This document shows, one piece after another, positions 20,903-32,420 of a stretch of DNA of 64,000 bases. Where the stretch lies: positions 28,600,489-28,664,488 of the forward strand of contig NC_135214.1 of assembly GCF_052324685.1 (NCBI RefSeq), given 5' to 3'. The notes beneath the pieces were generated by a model, which saw only the letters and a program-made list of their open reading frames with translations, had not been told where the DNA came from and ran no database searches. The stretch is from Brachyhypopomus gauderio (lineage: Eukaryota > Chordata > Actinopteri > Gymnotiformes > Hypopomidae). Made by a program: the position numbers and the translations under genes. Position 1 is the stretch's first letter. Every line of letters starts with the position of its first letter.

Positions 20903-21239
20903 TGTTGCGGTGGGAGGAGGCAGGCACGACGAGCGGGTACTTTGACATGAATCGTTTAATGGTACACAACAACAAATAAAGTGCGGCGCGTTTAGCGCAA
21001 GCACTTCACATGCAACACTCACAGGCACAATCTTCAGACAAAGACGAACACGAGACATTGCGCGAACGCACATTAAATATGTGAATAACACATTCTGTGA
21101 TCACAAGATAAGGCACAGGTGAGACTAGAACACGCTCACAAACGACCCACACCCACGGAACTACAAACATGGACATAACTACACGCAGACACCGTAATGA
21201 CACGCCCACAAGGAGGGGTCTGGAGCTGTCACCATAACA
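20903..21239 (-). mobile_element. Solo LTR, family 2
   Basis: About 337 bp starting TGTTGCGG and ending ACCATAACA, homologous throughout to 30083-30424 (shared GGCACGACGAGCG, ACATTGCGCGAACGCACATT, AAGGCACAGGTGAGACT). At least four flanking bases (AAAT) are duplicated. No internal region is present, so it is a recombination product. Strand is inferred from a TATATAAT-type box in the sister copy. Confidence 0.75.
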
Positions 21240-21605
21240 AAATTGTATATATCGTTTTCTTTCTTGCCGAGAACTGAAATTGTACTAATTGCTATTGTCC
21301 TCTATTGAGGAAGTTTGATCTTTAATTTTTACACACTTACAAACAAATTTCACAATTCCGATAATGTAGTTCTTGTAGGACACATTCTACGAACATGACA
21401 GCATAACAGCAGATGCCGTATTAATTTATATTTAACCAGATCAAATGTATTTATTAGCTATGGGAATGCTGAATTTGAGTCACTAGTTTTCCAGCCAAAC
21501 TTTTGAGCAGTTAATTTAAAGTACTTAATTGGCAGTTTACTACAGAGAATGGTGAAAGGTGTAAAAATGTTCAAAGACTAAACTTTGCCCATTTCTCTTG
21601 CTCAG

Positions 21606-23709
21606 TTATGAAAAGGAACACTTGACAGATGGTCTAAGGATATATAAGGCTTGCGGACATTGTGCTGGGCCCATGCTCTTGACAGCTTGCACCATGTTGG
21701 TGTAGGGCCAATGGCCCCAGCGCCCGCCTTCATCCCTCTCGTAACCCATGGTGACTTCCAGACTGGGTATCACACGGCAGGCCAGCAGAGGAGACATGCT
21801 GGACAACCTAAAGTACACAAGAGAGCAAAGAGCTCACGATTTCTCCACTGGAGATGGCCAAGATATCTAGCCTTTGTCTGGTCAAGGGATTTTGGTAAAT
21901 ACTGAAAGGTTTTTCAGTTGTGAATATATATGAATGTAAAGGAAGCAAAGGTTTGCACCAGAATTTAGGGGTATTTCTATGTTTGTTTGTTTGTTTGAGC
22001 ATAAAAATAGTTGTTTACCCAATGGGCTTGTGAGAATGATGGAATTCCTTCAGAATCCTCTCCACATCATTTTGAAGCTTGAAGTCTTTTCTGTCCTTGT
22101 TAAAGCTAGACTTGTGCAGGCAAATGAAAGATCTTACTGATCCAGAACTAAAACATGATGATATGATGACTTATGATGCAGTATGTGTCAAAAACATGCA
22201 ATAGCACTAAACAAAGAAACAACTATGGTCAATGTAGAACTGTACATATATCATCCAAGCAAGGTGCCAAAATTTTTTAATCAGTGGGAAAATAATTAGG
22301 CTTACTGTTGCTTTAACTGAAAACAAAAAAACCTCATTTGGCAGGATCAAGGTTTCTTAACAGCGTGCTGGTCTTTTTCTATATCAGATGGCCTTCATTT
22401 CTTTCTTACAGTGAAAAACACTCTCCTGCATTCCCCCTGGTAACCTATTCCTTCACTATTCCACTTCCTCATGTACCTTTTCTCTCTCCCACAGAGTGCT
22501 GACTTCAGTTACTTCTTTCATTTTCACGTCAGTCATAATTTTGCCACGTCTTGTGATGATGCTAAATTAGGTGTTGTTTCTCTGAAAACTGTTTCTCTTA
22601 AACTGATGTTTAAGCTGTTTTGCATTAAACAATATTAAAGTACAGATGTTTATCTCTATGTTTAGACCCCTCACAAGTTCTTGACAATCCCATGTCCTCC
22701 AGGAAAGATGACTGCATCAAAACTGTTGACGTCCAGCCTGGAGAGGTCCTTCATCTCTACCATACCCTGACCATGGCTGAACCGGGCAGATTCGACCATC
22801 ATGTTCCTGCATCAGAACCATGGAATCACACTCATCAGTTCAGACAGAGCTTTTTACAATACATCACCTTCTTGGCTGCCACCAAGTGGCAGTTCATATA
22901 AAACGATTGCATTCCCTGGCTGCTGGGTACAAGAGTCATGAAACCGTTTAAAGGAAGTGTTCAGTAATCCATATATGTATGGAGGCTAATGTATGTCTAC
23001 AGTGATGGGTAAGAGATACACTGATCTGACATGTACCTGGTTTCGCCAGAAGAGGCCAGCGTCTTCACATGGTCCATGACCTGCATTTGCTGGTGGTTGG
23101 GGGCAAAGATCTGAAACCGTGCACCATTACGGCTCAAGTGATACATGGTGCTTCAAACAAACAAACAGAAATCCTTAGTTACACACAGAACTTGATTGCA
23201 ATATACATCATGTATACTTCAAGCTACCTTATTAATTATTTGCAATAATTAGAGATGAGCAGAAATACATTTGCACCCATCATGCATTTAGTGTTTGTAG
23301 TACCTATAACGCTAAAATACTAGGTTGTTTTCCTTAGAAACAGTTGTACTCACTAAGCAGCTTCATGAACATCAGTGCCATCCCACCAGCCACAGCCAGA
23401 GAACACCTAGCCAGAACACACTGTATTCAAATTTGTCTATAGTCCATATTTGGTTCAAATGTGTTTCTGTTCTCTTTGATTAATGTTTACATCTTTTGGC
23501 AGACTTTCTCATCCTTGTCACTGACTTCCCTGATTTATTCATATGTGTTTTGGATTCACAAACAATAGCAGTTATCTCTCAAGAAAACCTACCACGGCAA
23601 TATTGGTGTTCCCCCAGTTTCCGCAGTCTTTGCTGTGCACCAGGCACGCAGACTAGCGGCTGAGCACAGCCCAAACTTGCTTTGCCAGCAGAGTCTGTGA
23701 TGCCAACAT
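21606..23709 (-). pseudogene. es1: ES1/GATD3-like mitochondrial protein, probably inactivated
   Basis: Class I glutamine-amidotransferase-like fold of the ES1 family; fish ES1 is a mitochondrial protein noted in cone photoreceptors. Minus-strand exons: 23593-23709, 23354-23406, 23037-23150, 22675-22806, about 22019-22105, 21606-21807. Family blocks: NTNIAV/VFSGCGWWDGTDVHEAAY, YHLSRNGARFQIFAPN, SFDAVIFPGGHGIVKN, NDVERILKEFHHSHKPIG, LEVTMGYERDEGGRWG. Defects: the N-terminal leader has an in-frame TAG at codon 19 (23653-23655); no acceptor gives a clean join to exon 5; homology stops after AVKSMGP and an unrelated tail of about 20 residues follows, while the family continues about 50 more. The nucleophile region reads GLSSMSPLLAC; serine here may be normal for fish ES1. 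An assembly error or a second functional copy elsewhere is possible. Confidence 0.8.
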
Positions 23710-25296
23710 GACGAGTCCTGTAGTGTATGTAACGATCTGAACTAGCTGTCTTATGGACAATCCTACCATTTCCATAAGCTTTGAAAGTATGGAAATATAT
23801 CTTGCCCTGGTAATGCATAGAAGTCTGAAAGGTCTGCTAATTAGATATTAATATGCAAAACAAAATTATGAAACAGGGCACATAATTACAATGTGCCTTA
23901 ATATACATAATTGAACAAGTTATATTAAGGTATGCAATAGTGTGAAAAACAAGGAAGGCAATATCAGTGTAGGAATGTCTGAGAATTGGGTGGCCACTAA
24001 AGCCCATTACTGAAATAAGGCTCTTAGTTGCCTCATTTGCCTAATACCTTGTCTGGTGTGTTTGCGGTGGGGACAGTGACCCAAGCAGCCTTGTGCATAG
24101 AAATTATTGTCGTTTACCTAAATAACTAAATAGTTGCAATAAAACAGCTAAATATTTCAGGCAGTTCTCAAAACGATTCTTTCATTTATGGTTGAAAATC
24201 CATTGGCCTGTTGTATTGTGTCATGTCTAAGAATCAAAGTTAGAAGGGATCAAAGAAAACAAATCTTTAAAGTGATCATTTTATTTTAACTTTTGTATTT
24301 ACCTACTAGAGCACATTCTATTCTTCAAGAGATCATTAAATGATGGCTGAGGCTCCCATGCCTTATAGCCCACCCAGTCCTGAACACTGTGAGCTGTAAC
24401 AGACCTGTTCTAGGCATTATAGCTCATTTGCAGATGGAAATGTTTGTAGCTTCCATGGAAATAATCTTGCATATGGTCAGCACCGATGTTTTTATGAGGT
24501 GATAAGCATCCTGTATTTTTAATGACTATTTAACATCATTCTGCTCAAATTATTTACGTGTATTAAGCATTTTTATGTAATAAGTAGTCTGAAACTGACA
24601 CTACATGTGGAATGTGCTTCTATTCTACATTCAAGTGTAACCATTGCACCAGAGATAAAACATCACGAGTATATACATTCAAATTCAAATCTTTCCATTT
24701 ATAATAACCTATCTTTCTACTCATATTAGTCTTGTTCGCCATCCAGGCCATAAGATGACATTCTAGGCTCCCACTTAATTTGTAATTACAAACATGTCAA
24801 AACACAAGTTTGTCAACATGGACTTTACAGCAATTAGCCCTGATAAATTGGATCCAGCAGTTAAGCTGTCAACGGTAATTTACTCTGGCTCACAGGGCAA
24901 ATAGAAAGTAAACCCTGATATCAACAGCAGGTTAATATCAATTCACATCTGTTGCACATTCATTCATCTTCTAAACTACTTAATCACTTGAATTTAGGAT
25001 CAGAGGGTTTGGAGCCTATCCCAACAGCACAGGGTGCAAGGTGGGATCCAACCTCGAACAGGTCCATGACAGGGCACATGATGTTGTGAAACAGAAATTG
25101 TTCCATTGAAGGCACGGGTCTCCCTATGCTTTACCTTACCTAAGCCCAGTACTATTGTTTTTGAGAACGTTGAGAACACAGAAAAGCTGCACAACGGGAC
25201 TGAAAGAGTTGTGATGTTGGCACAGTGCAAAGTAGGAGGCCACACAATGCATCATAAAGACAAAGGTTCCAATTCCTACATCAGTAGGGTTTTTTT
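23710..25296. other. Intergenic, es1 to ccdc74
   Basis: About 1.6 kb with no recognised exon or transposon end. It probably includes the ccdc74 3' untranslated region: TTTATT at about 24281 reads AATAAA on the minus strand, though this is far from the stop. Confidence 0.4.
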
Positions 25297-26843
25297 TTAA
25301 ACTGTGGTATGGTTACAGAGCTTGGGGTTGACCCCTCTCCTGAGACGTGTTCTGTGCACATCCTGGGCTCGTTTCTGTCTCTCCGTCACACTGCAGCTAA
25401 GGCTCTGCCTGATGGCCGGTAGGACCACATTCTCTCTTGCACTGGCCCGGACAGGCTGCCTGTGGCAGATATATGAAATACAGACTGTGTAAGTTGCATT
25501 CTACATATTCTATGTAGTAAAAACTACTAAGTAAAAACTTACTGTTGTTTTGGCAATGGCTTTAGAGACAGGACTGGAAAGTGCTCCACCTCTTGACCGC
25601 TGAAGGCAACAAATATGAGTTAGTATAACATGTTTTGTGGGAGATCAGAAACTCCAAAGTGCCAATTTGCAATGAGGAAAGAGGTGGGGGACAAGAGCAC
25701 CTGCTAGAGTCAGAGAGGTATGCCTTTGTTACAGTGAAGTCGTCACGTGACATTTTCTTTTTGTGCAGGACAATGTTTCTGAGGAGAGTCTTCATCTGCA
25801 ACAGCTGATACCCCCCACCCCACCAGAAAAATATGTCCTCATGCAAAAAACATACTCATAATGTAAAGCAGGACTGATGAGCCTGAAATGTGGGAGAGGA
25901 AATGCTCACTTCCTGAGACTGCAAGACATTGTGGTCGTAAAGTTGTCGGATAATGGCCTCACACTCTTGCAGGCTTGGAGTGTGTGGGCACCGGGACTGA
26001 GCGCTGTGGATCTTCAGAGGAACCAGAGATGTAATGATGCCTGTACCCTGTTCTGTAGCAGTCTCCAGCTTCTCTTCAGAACTTAAACAGGTCAAAGGAG
26101 AGGAAAACAGTTCTGTGGAAAAAAAACCTTAAAACGTGCAAATTTGTTAAGTCGATTTATGGATGACTACTGAGAATGTCTACTAGGTGTATGGAGTAGA
26201 TACAGTATATTTGAGAGAGTAGTTACCTCATGACACTTGTGTGAGACTTCTTTTCATGTAAGTCACCAGCAATAGACTCTGTTATAACAGAGTTTGAATT
26301 CAGTTTGTCTTTTTATAAGATTATTTCAGTCTTTACAAAACCAGGTGTGCACAAGCCGAATGCTACCTTTAGAAGGAAGATGCGATTCCATGATCAGCCG
26401 ATACTGTATTTCTAAAAAAGAAATGAGAAACAGAGCAATTCTGCCACCTGTAGCAACATGCATGAACGTTAACATTAACGCTTTGTTTTCCATTTATGTG
26501 AATGTTTAAGCCGCTCTGCAAAGAACATAATAAAATGCACAAACGTATCTGGCACACCTTTGTTGGCGCGTTTCAGGTAATCGATTTCCTCGTGCAGTTT
26601 CTCCAGTGTATTTTTGTGCGTTTCTTGAAGAAACAAGATATCTTTTTCCAAAGAGGCCACCCGTGACATATCAGCATCCATATCTACGTTGGTTTGGGTT
26701 GCTTTTTGAAAGTCTCTCCGGGAAGGCGGGCATTTGTGCACACATTCACAAGAAAGCAGTCGTGGATAATGGGCCCTATCGAGGATTCCGACTCGGGTCC
26801 AGTTCGGCAAATTTCGCAGAGGTGGTAGACTGCTGGTGGACAT
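25297..26843 (-). CDS. ccdc74a: Coiled-coil domain-containing protein 74 (CCDC74/CCDC92 family), 7 exons
   Basis: Exons on the minus strand: 26558-26843, 26367-26411, 26227-26278, 25910-26081, 25701-25804, 25543-25599, 25297-25459. All have GT-AG ends and consistent phases, giving 292 residues. Exon 1 ends with the N-terminal coiled coil of the family (RVASLEKDILFLQETHKNTL..KLHEEIDYLKRANK), continued in exon 2 by QYRLIMES. The C-terminal half has PSLQECEAIIRQLYDHNVLQ, LLQMKTLLRN, FPVLSLKPLPKQ and VLPAIRQSLSCSVTERQKRA, all typical of CCDC74. I prefer the ATG at 26843 (MSTSSLPPLRN) over the upstream in-frame ATG at 26909. The biochemical role is poorly defined; the family is linked to centrosomes, microtubules and cilia. 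It lies 1.6 kb upstream of the es1 relic, same strand. Confidence 0.92.
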
Positions 26844-27236
26844 TACGTTATGACTGTAATTATGCGACGGTACATATACTAAAATTCCTATTTTATTGCA
26901 GTTGGCCACAACGTTAAGCCTGGCGATAGGTGACGGATAGCTAAATAAAGTTGGGCTCGTTAACGTTGAATGTCAAGCTAGCTAACTAGACAACGAGCTA
27001 TCGTCAACTGTCCATCTAGCTAGATGTAAACACCGCCAAGCTAGACACCTCCTAAGTCTATTCTTGTATCCGTACAGAAGACCTCTGGAATGCCGAAGGG
27101 TAACGTGAAAACAACTGTTTGTACTTATCAGACGCAGGGTTCACTTGTCAGCTAGCTAGCTAACCAATAAATTGATCTTAAAGATTACAACGATACTCCT
27201 CCCAACTGACACATGCACTTCCTCGAAGAAGCAAAC

Positions 27237-27250
27237 GTTGCTATGACAAC
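27237..27250. promoter_or_regulatory. X-box (RFX site) upstream of ccdc74
   Basis: GTTGCTATGACAAC fits the RFX consensus in both half-sites. It lies about 390 bp upstream of the ccdc74 start. Its position supports a ciliary expression programme; binding is not shown by sequence alone. Confidence 0.6.
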
Positions 27251-28299
27251 AGCAAAATCTACAAGGGAACAGGAAGAGATAAACTAATGGGTGCCTTGAG
27301 TAGAGCCATTATAGGGGATCGGGAAAATAATTTTAAAATAGTCCCTATTTTTAGCGGTAGTTGAGTAATAAGGTGATAGGCACAGGTACGGACAGTTTTC
27401 CAATAAGACAAAATATGCCTCCACAGATGCATCACGTAGGATTACTATGGAGCTTTTTTAGTGTCACCAGAACCTGAACCTGAACTCATTATTACTTGAA
27501 AAATTGTTAATTTATGTTGGGTGAACGATTCGGAGCTAGCCGACAGCTCCAACCTACGAGTTCAGGATGCTGTTTAACGACAATGAGTGACAGGAGCCGC
27601 TCGGTGGTTGATGGCTGATGCTGCGGCTAACAATCTAGACTAACAATCGAAACCAATACAAAGCTAAACTATCTACATTTGCACAAATACAAATGTGATA
27701 CCACTCGCTCGCAGAGGTTTAAATTACACTGATGGCATGGGCATTCACTGATAACCATACATCTATAATTATAAATCCTTTACATTTACAGTGCTGTCGT
27801 TAACGGTCTACCACTGTATTTTTGCTTACCCTCCTATAATCTTAATTTGACGTTATCGCTAAAACAGTATTCTGAACTTGTAATTTAGAGCTGTCTAGCT
27901 GGATGTCGGCTAGTATCTTTCACTCAACATAATTTCCAAACACAAGTTATGAACCATCTTCATTTCAACAAATGCAACAAATGGCGATTCTGAGCCCATA
28001 GACATAATATACAGACGCCTCACGGACTGACACCGCCTATTGGCGCCGACGTAACAGGCGGCCGCCATATTAGATGGGTCTCCCCTGCGCTCCAAGTACA
28101 TACTGAGAAAGGTGTATAATATAACTATAATAATCACAACTCTGCGAATATTTACCCGATTTTCACACAATTTGGTTGGTTACAAACAGCAGAGATGTGG
28201 TTATGACACAGGACGCTGTTACACATTACATACACATTAAATACGTGCTTTCATGCTGAAATAGGCTGCTCTTTAACGACAGACATATGATATGGTATT
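27251..28299. other. Intergenic, unassigned
   Basis: No exon recognised. The segment 27940-28100 (ATGGCGGCCGCC, CATAGACATAATATACAGACG) looks like the end of a fish DNA transposon, but I could not find its partner end. The minus-strand 86-codon frame there has no motif. Confidence 0.4.
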
Positions 28300-28304
28300 G
28301 TCAT

Positions 28305-28650
28305 GTGGTCCAGCCCCCCCCCGTCAGTCTTGTCTTTTGTTTTGTCCTCTGTGTGTTTGAGTGTCTTTTATTTTGACACTTCCTAGTTGTTTCTGTTTTC
28401 ACACCTCTGCCGTGTTCCCTGCCCCTCGTTATCACCTTCAGGTGTGTCTTGTTATGTCCCTTGTTTTAGTTGATGTATTTAAGTCCTGTGTTTGGTCTCT
28501 GTGGTTGTGGTTTATTGTAAGCTTGTACGTGAACGTTGCATGTTATCGTTTGTAGACTATAGGTCTGTTGTTCCCGTTGTGAGTAGTGGTTTGTGTTCAG
28601 TTTTGTTCAAGCTCTCTGTGTCTTTGTGTGTTAACCTCTAAGCATTGTTG
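28305..28650 (+). mobile_element. Probable solo or partial gypsy LTR
   Basis: T-rich sequence with GTATTTAAGTCCTGTG (TATA-like) and the block CGTGTTCCCTGCCCCTCG, typical of a common fish gypsy LTR. I cannot fix the ends or find a target duplication, so boundaries are approximate. Confidence 0.5.
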
Positions 28651-29707
28651 GTCCTTGTATATACAGGGGTGATAGTGGGAAAAATTCCTGAGCCTGAACT
28701 TTTTCTGAGCGGGACGGTTTTTCGGAATTTTTCGGACAACAAACCCTGAAATGTACACCAGGGCATTGTCCACAAGACCACCAAAGTGGGTGGGCAGGTA
28801 ATTGTGGTCACATATGACTGCAGAAATGTTTGCAAATGGGAACGGGGGAGGTCTTCTTCTACCATTAAAGCAGAGTGCATGTCTGCAGCCGATAGATATA
28901 CAGTCTCATCTTGTGCTGCCACGTTGCCCGACGCACTTGGTGAGAGACCACAGCGGACCATCAGACGATGGAAAATGCCCTGGGACTACCCTGCAGTGGG
29001 ACTGTTATTCCAGCCTCCTAAAGAAATCAAAAATATTTGCACACTTAGATTACAGAGATATTTAATGAAGACAGTCATAGTCATCAAAGACATATCTTCT
29101 GAGGGTAAGTATGGAAACTGTATAACCATTTTTCCTCACAGGCTATGAAATGTAAGTATGGTAATATCTGTATAACCATGTTTCTTCCACAGGTAGGCTA
29201 TAAAAACATATGCACAGGTGTCTGAAGAGGTCTATAATATATTGTAAACAAGTGATGTATATTCTTTACTAGAATGTGCCCATCCAGATGGTACCAATAT
29301 CCGCTCTGGCTCACGGACTGAAAAGACTACCTGATGCCCTGACAGAATTGAACTAAAGTTCCAAGTGATCCTGACTGAAGCGGTATGTGCAGACATAATG
29401 CTGGACTTGGAGCAGGTCAGGGATCATCATCAACAGCTTTCCTTGAATTTTTTGTGTTCCTTGTTGCTACAGGCTAAAATATAAGAAACTTAAAACAACG
29501 TCCTTAAAAAAATTGAATTAGTATACCACATTGTATTGTAATACACAATACATAACTAATCCCTAAACATGCAGAAAGAACAAAAGTGTGATATGATACA
29601 TATGTGAAACAAAAGTTAATAAGTACATCTAAGTACATTACAAATACATGCTTTCATGCTGCAATACTTTGTATTATGCTCCTTAACAAAGACAAGACAT
29701 GGTATGC

Positions 29708-29748
<41 letters not shown>

Positions 29749-30077
29749 AGAGAAAACATAACCAGTCTTGTCTTTAACCTTTTTATTAAAAATAAATAAA
29801 TATACAGAGATCTCTAGAGAGAGTACACACAAAGCCTATCTACTCTATCCTGTAGCTTTGTGTGCAGGCCTCTACCTGAGACACCTTTCCTCCTGTACTA
29901 TATAGTGTGGCCTGGGTATAAACCCCCCTCTCTGTTGGACATAGGAGCTGCACGTACATTCCATATCTTAAACCTACAGCTGTTTTCTCTTTTATTTTGG
30001 AAGCGAGGTCTTCAAATGCTGACCTGGACAAACTGACTTACAGAGACGTGTCTTACACATCCCGTTTTTAGAACACT
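28651..30077. other. Transposon-like sequence with no gene
   Basis: Starts near a CAGGGGTGATAGTGGGAAAA end (about 28663), which resembles a hAT terminus; no matching right end found. A (TG)n(TA)n tract lies at about 29708-29748. The overlapping 87-120 codon frames at 28786-29148 have no recognisable domain. Confidence 0.4.
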
Positions 30078-30082
30078 GCAGA

Positions 30083-30424
30083 TGTGACGCTCGAAGGAAG
30101 GAGGCACGACGAGCGTCGCAAGGTGCAACACACAAAGTTTAATTACACACAACACGGTTAAGCTCAGTGCGGAGCGCAAGCACATCCACATGAAACTCAC
30201 ACAGGCACGGAACTTTATACAAAGACGAGCACAAGACATTGCGCGAACGCACATTATATAGGTGGTTAACACAGACCCTCGTGATCTCGAGACAAGGCAC
30301 AGGTGAGACTACATACACGCTCACGGACAACCCACACCCACGGAAGTACATAGATGGACATAACGACACGCAGACAACGTAGCGGCACGCCCACAGGGAA
30401 GGGTCCGGAGCTGTCACCGTAACA
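30083..30424 (-). mobile_element. Solo LTR, family 2 (342 bp)
   Basis: TGTGACGC..CCGTAACA with 5-bp duplication GCAGA at 30078-30082 and 30425-30429. Homologous to 20903-21239. On the minus strand it has a TATATAAT box. No internal sequence remains. Confidence 0.85.
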
Positions 30425-30705
30425 GCAGACACTTAGAGTATTGGAAAGAGCATACAAGCACTTTCCCAGACATTCTTGATAATAAGCAATTTGATTAATA
30501 ATATAATGTAAGCAAAACAAAGTGATTAATATAAGAAATTTGATTAATACTTTAAGGCTAGTCAAATTATAAGGATTATAATAAGCTGCTTGATTAATAC
30601 TGTAATGTAAACAAAATATGAAGGGATTAAAATATAATTGTCAACAATATATATATATTAGGGGTGGGACTTTAACGCGTTAATTTCGATTAATTAATTA
30701 CAGGG

Positions 30706-32420
30706 TGTGACGGGCAGGGTGAGCGAATAAAAAGGAAGCGATCACGCCAAGTCTCAGGGAAAAAGGATGGTTTAATTGAAAGTGCGCAAACCAAAAACAT
30801 GAAGGGGCAGGAAGGCAGGGACACACCCCCTGCAGTCCAGGAGCTGAAACAAAACATAAAACAATAATCAGCTCACCTCCCTGGGCGGGACCCTGGACCG
30901 ACTGGGCCGTTAATAACACAAAACCACGCCCCGGTCGGTCACAGGGCCCTCACGCCCTAACCGGCCTTCAGTTAGTGAGCCCCACAGGTGTGAGGACGAG
31001 GAGTTATGGCTCCTTTCTCGTCCCTAGTGTATGTGTGTGTGTGTGTGCAGGTTACCTCTCCGAGGCGTGGCTACTTCACCTCCTGGACTTACCTCCTCCC
31101 GGAGCTGACCCCTGCCTTCTGCTAGGGGTCACCCCAGCCTCCTGGGGAGTCAACCCCTCCCAGGGCCCCTCATCGCAAGGTGGACTCCTCCACCCAACCC
31201 AGGAGCGCCAGAGACCGAGGCCCAGAGCACCCCCCGTCGCGGGCTGGGGAGCAACCCCAAGGGCCTCCTGGTCACCCCAGGCAGGAGGGAGGATCTCCAT
31301 TTTCAGCAGGAGCTTCTCAGACCGGAGCCCCATGGTCCCCAAACATCCGGGGGCCCCAGCCCTCTAGGGAGGGGCTCTTTATGACCGGCCTCCGGTCACC
31401 CCACAACATAAGGGGGCTCCTGCCAGGTGGAGACCCCCACAAGGTCCAGGAATACCACGACACACCGCCAGGGAGAAGCACCTGCACAGAAAACACACAC
31501 ACACACACACACACCCAACCACACACCAACTCAAAACACAAACGCGCCCCATCAACGCCCTCCGTGCCATACCCCGTGGCACGGGACCACAGTCGGTCCC
31601 CCCCAAACACACATTTAAGGGGAGGAGCATGCGTGGAATTACACGCAACATGTCACATGCACGCAAGGACAAAACACACACGCAAATACTAGACAAACAG
31701 AAATTAGTGCGACAACAGCAAACGAACGGGACCGATACATACGTGCTATACATATAAACGATGGTGACGCGCCGCTCAAAGTCGCAGTCGCTCCCCACAT
31801 AAAACACACGACACACGGGGAGCGAGGCCGACCGTGACGAGCGGCGACCGCGTCACACACACAAAACACTTAACATATAACAAGAGAGCATGCACACTGA
31901 TCCTCGAGTCCGTTCACCCAGACACACTCATAACACACAACAAGAGTTTTCCCAGGAAGACGCCCTGGTCCTCGCCGTGCCACACACACACACACAAAAC
32001 AAAAGCACGGCGGAGCTCTTCACACAAAACACCACACAGACAAACACTTACCACGAGACATGACCATGAACGAGGGAGAAAGAAAAAGAGACTGGCGGCT
32101 TCCGAAAGTGGCTGGTCATTCTGTGACAGTCAGGGTGAGCGAATAAAAAGGAAGCGATCACGCCAAGTCTCAGGGAAAAAGGATGGTTTAATTGAAAGTG
32201 CGCAAACCAAAAACCCGTGACATAGCCTAGGTCCAAATGAAGGATATAATGACCAGCGGTCAACTGGTACAAAGACAAGACACATATTGGCAAACAAACG
32301 ACCCTCAGGTGAGACGGATCACGGGCTCCGCCCACCTGAGGGACGCACACAACGCAACCAAACAACAACAACAGCCACTGTGGACGGAGGCGACCGGTAG
32401 AGGGCTGCCTCACCGTGACA
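30706..32420 (-). mobile_element. Non-autonomous LTR retrotransposon, copy B
   Basis: Same family as copy A. Right (5') LTR 32122-32420. The left LTR is cut after about 90 bp and fused to interior sequence at about 30800. Target duplication CAGGG at 30701-30705 and 32421-32425 shows that both true ends survive and the deletion happened after insertion. The interior matches copy A with clear divergence, so it is older. No coding motif. Confidence 0.88.
32111..32120 (-). promoter_or_regulatory. Putative self-priming site of copy B
   Basis: Minus strand AATGACCAGC, one base inside the 5' LTR, complementary over all 10 bases to GCTGGTCATT at 32257-32248. Compared with copy A (AATAACCAGC and GCTGGTTATT), one base differs in each partner and pairing is kept. 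Confidence 0.65.

Noticed and set aside
21606-21807. Loss of catalytic cysteine in es1 (GLSSMSP) as a defect
   Set aside because: As far as I recall, serine at this place is usual in fish ES1, so it is not counted among the inactivating changes.
22692-22901. 69-codon plus-strand frame
   Set aside because: Antisense shadow of es1 exon 4 on the minus strand.
27910-28170. 86-codon minus-strand frame as a membrane protein
   Set aside because: Lies in what looks like a transposon end, with no homology block I recognise.
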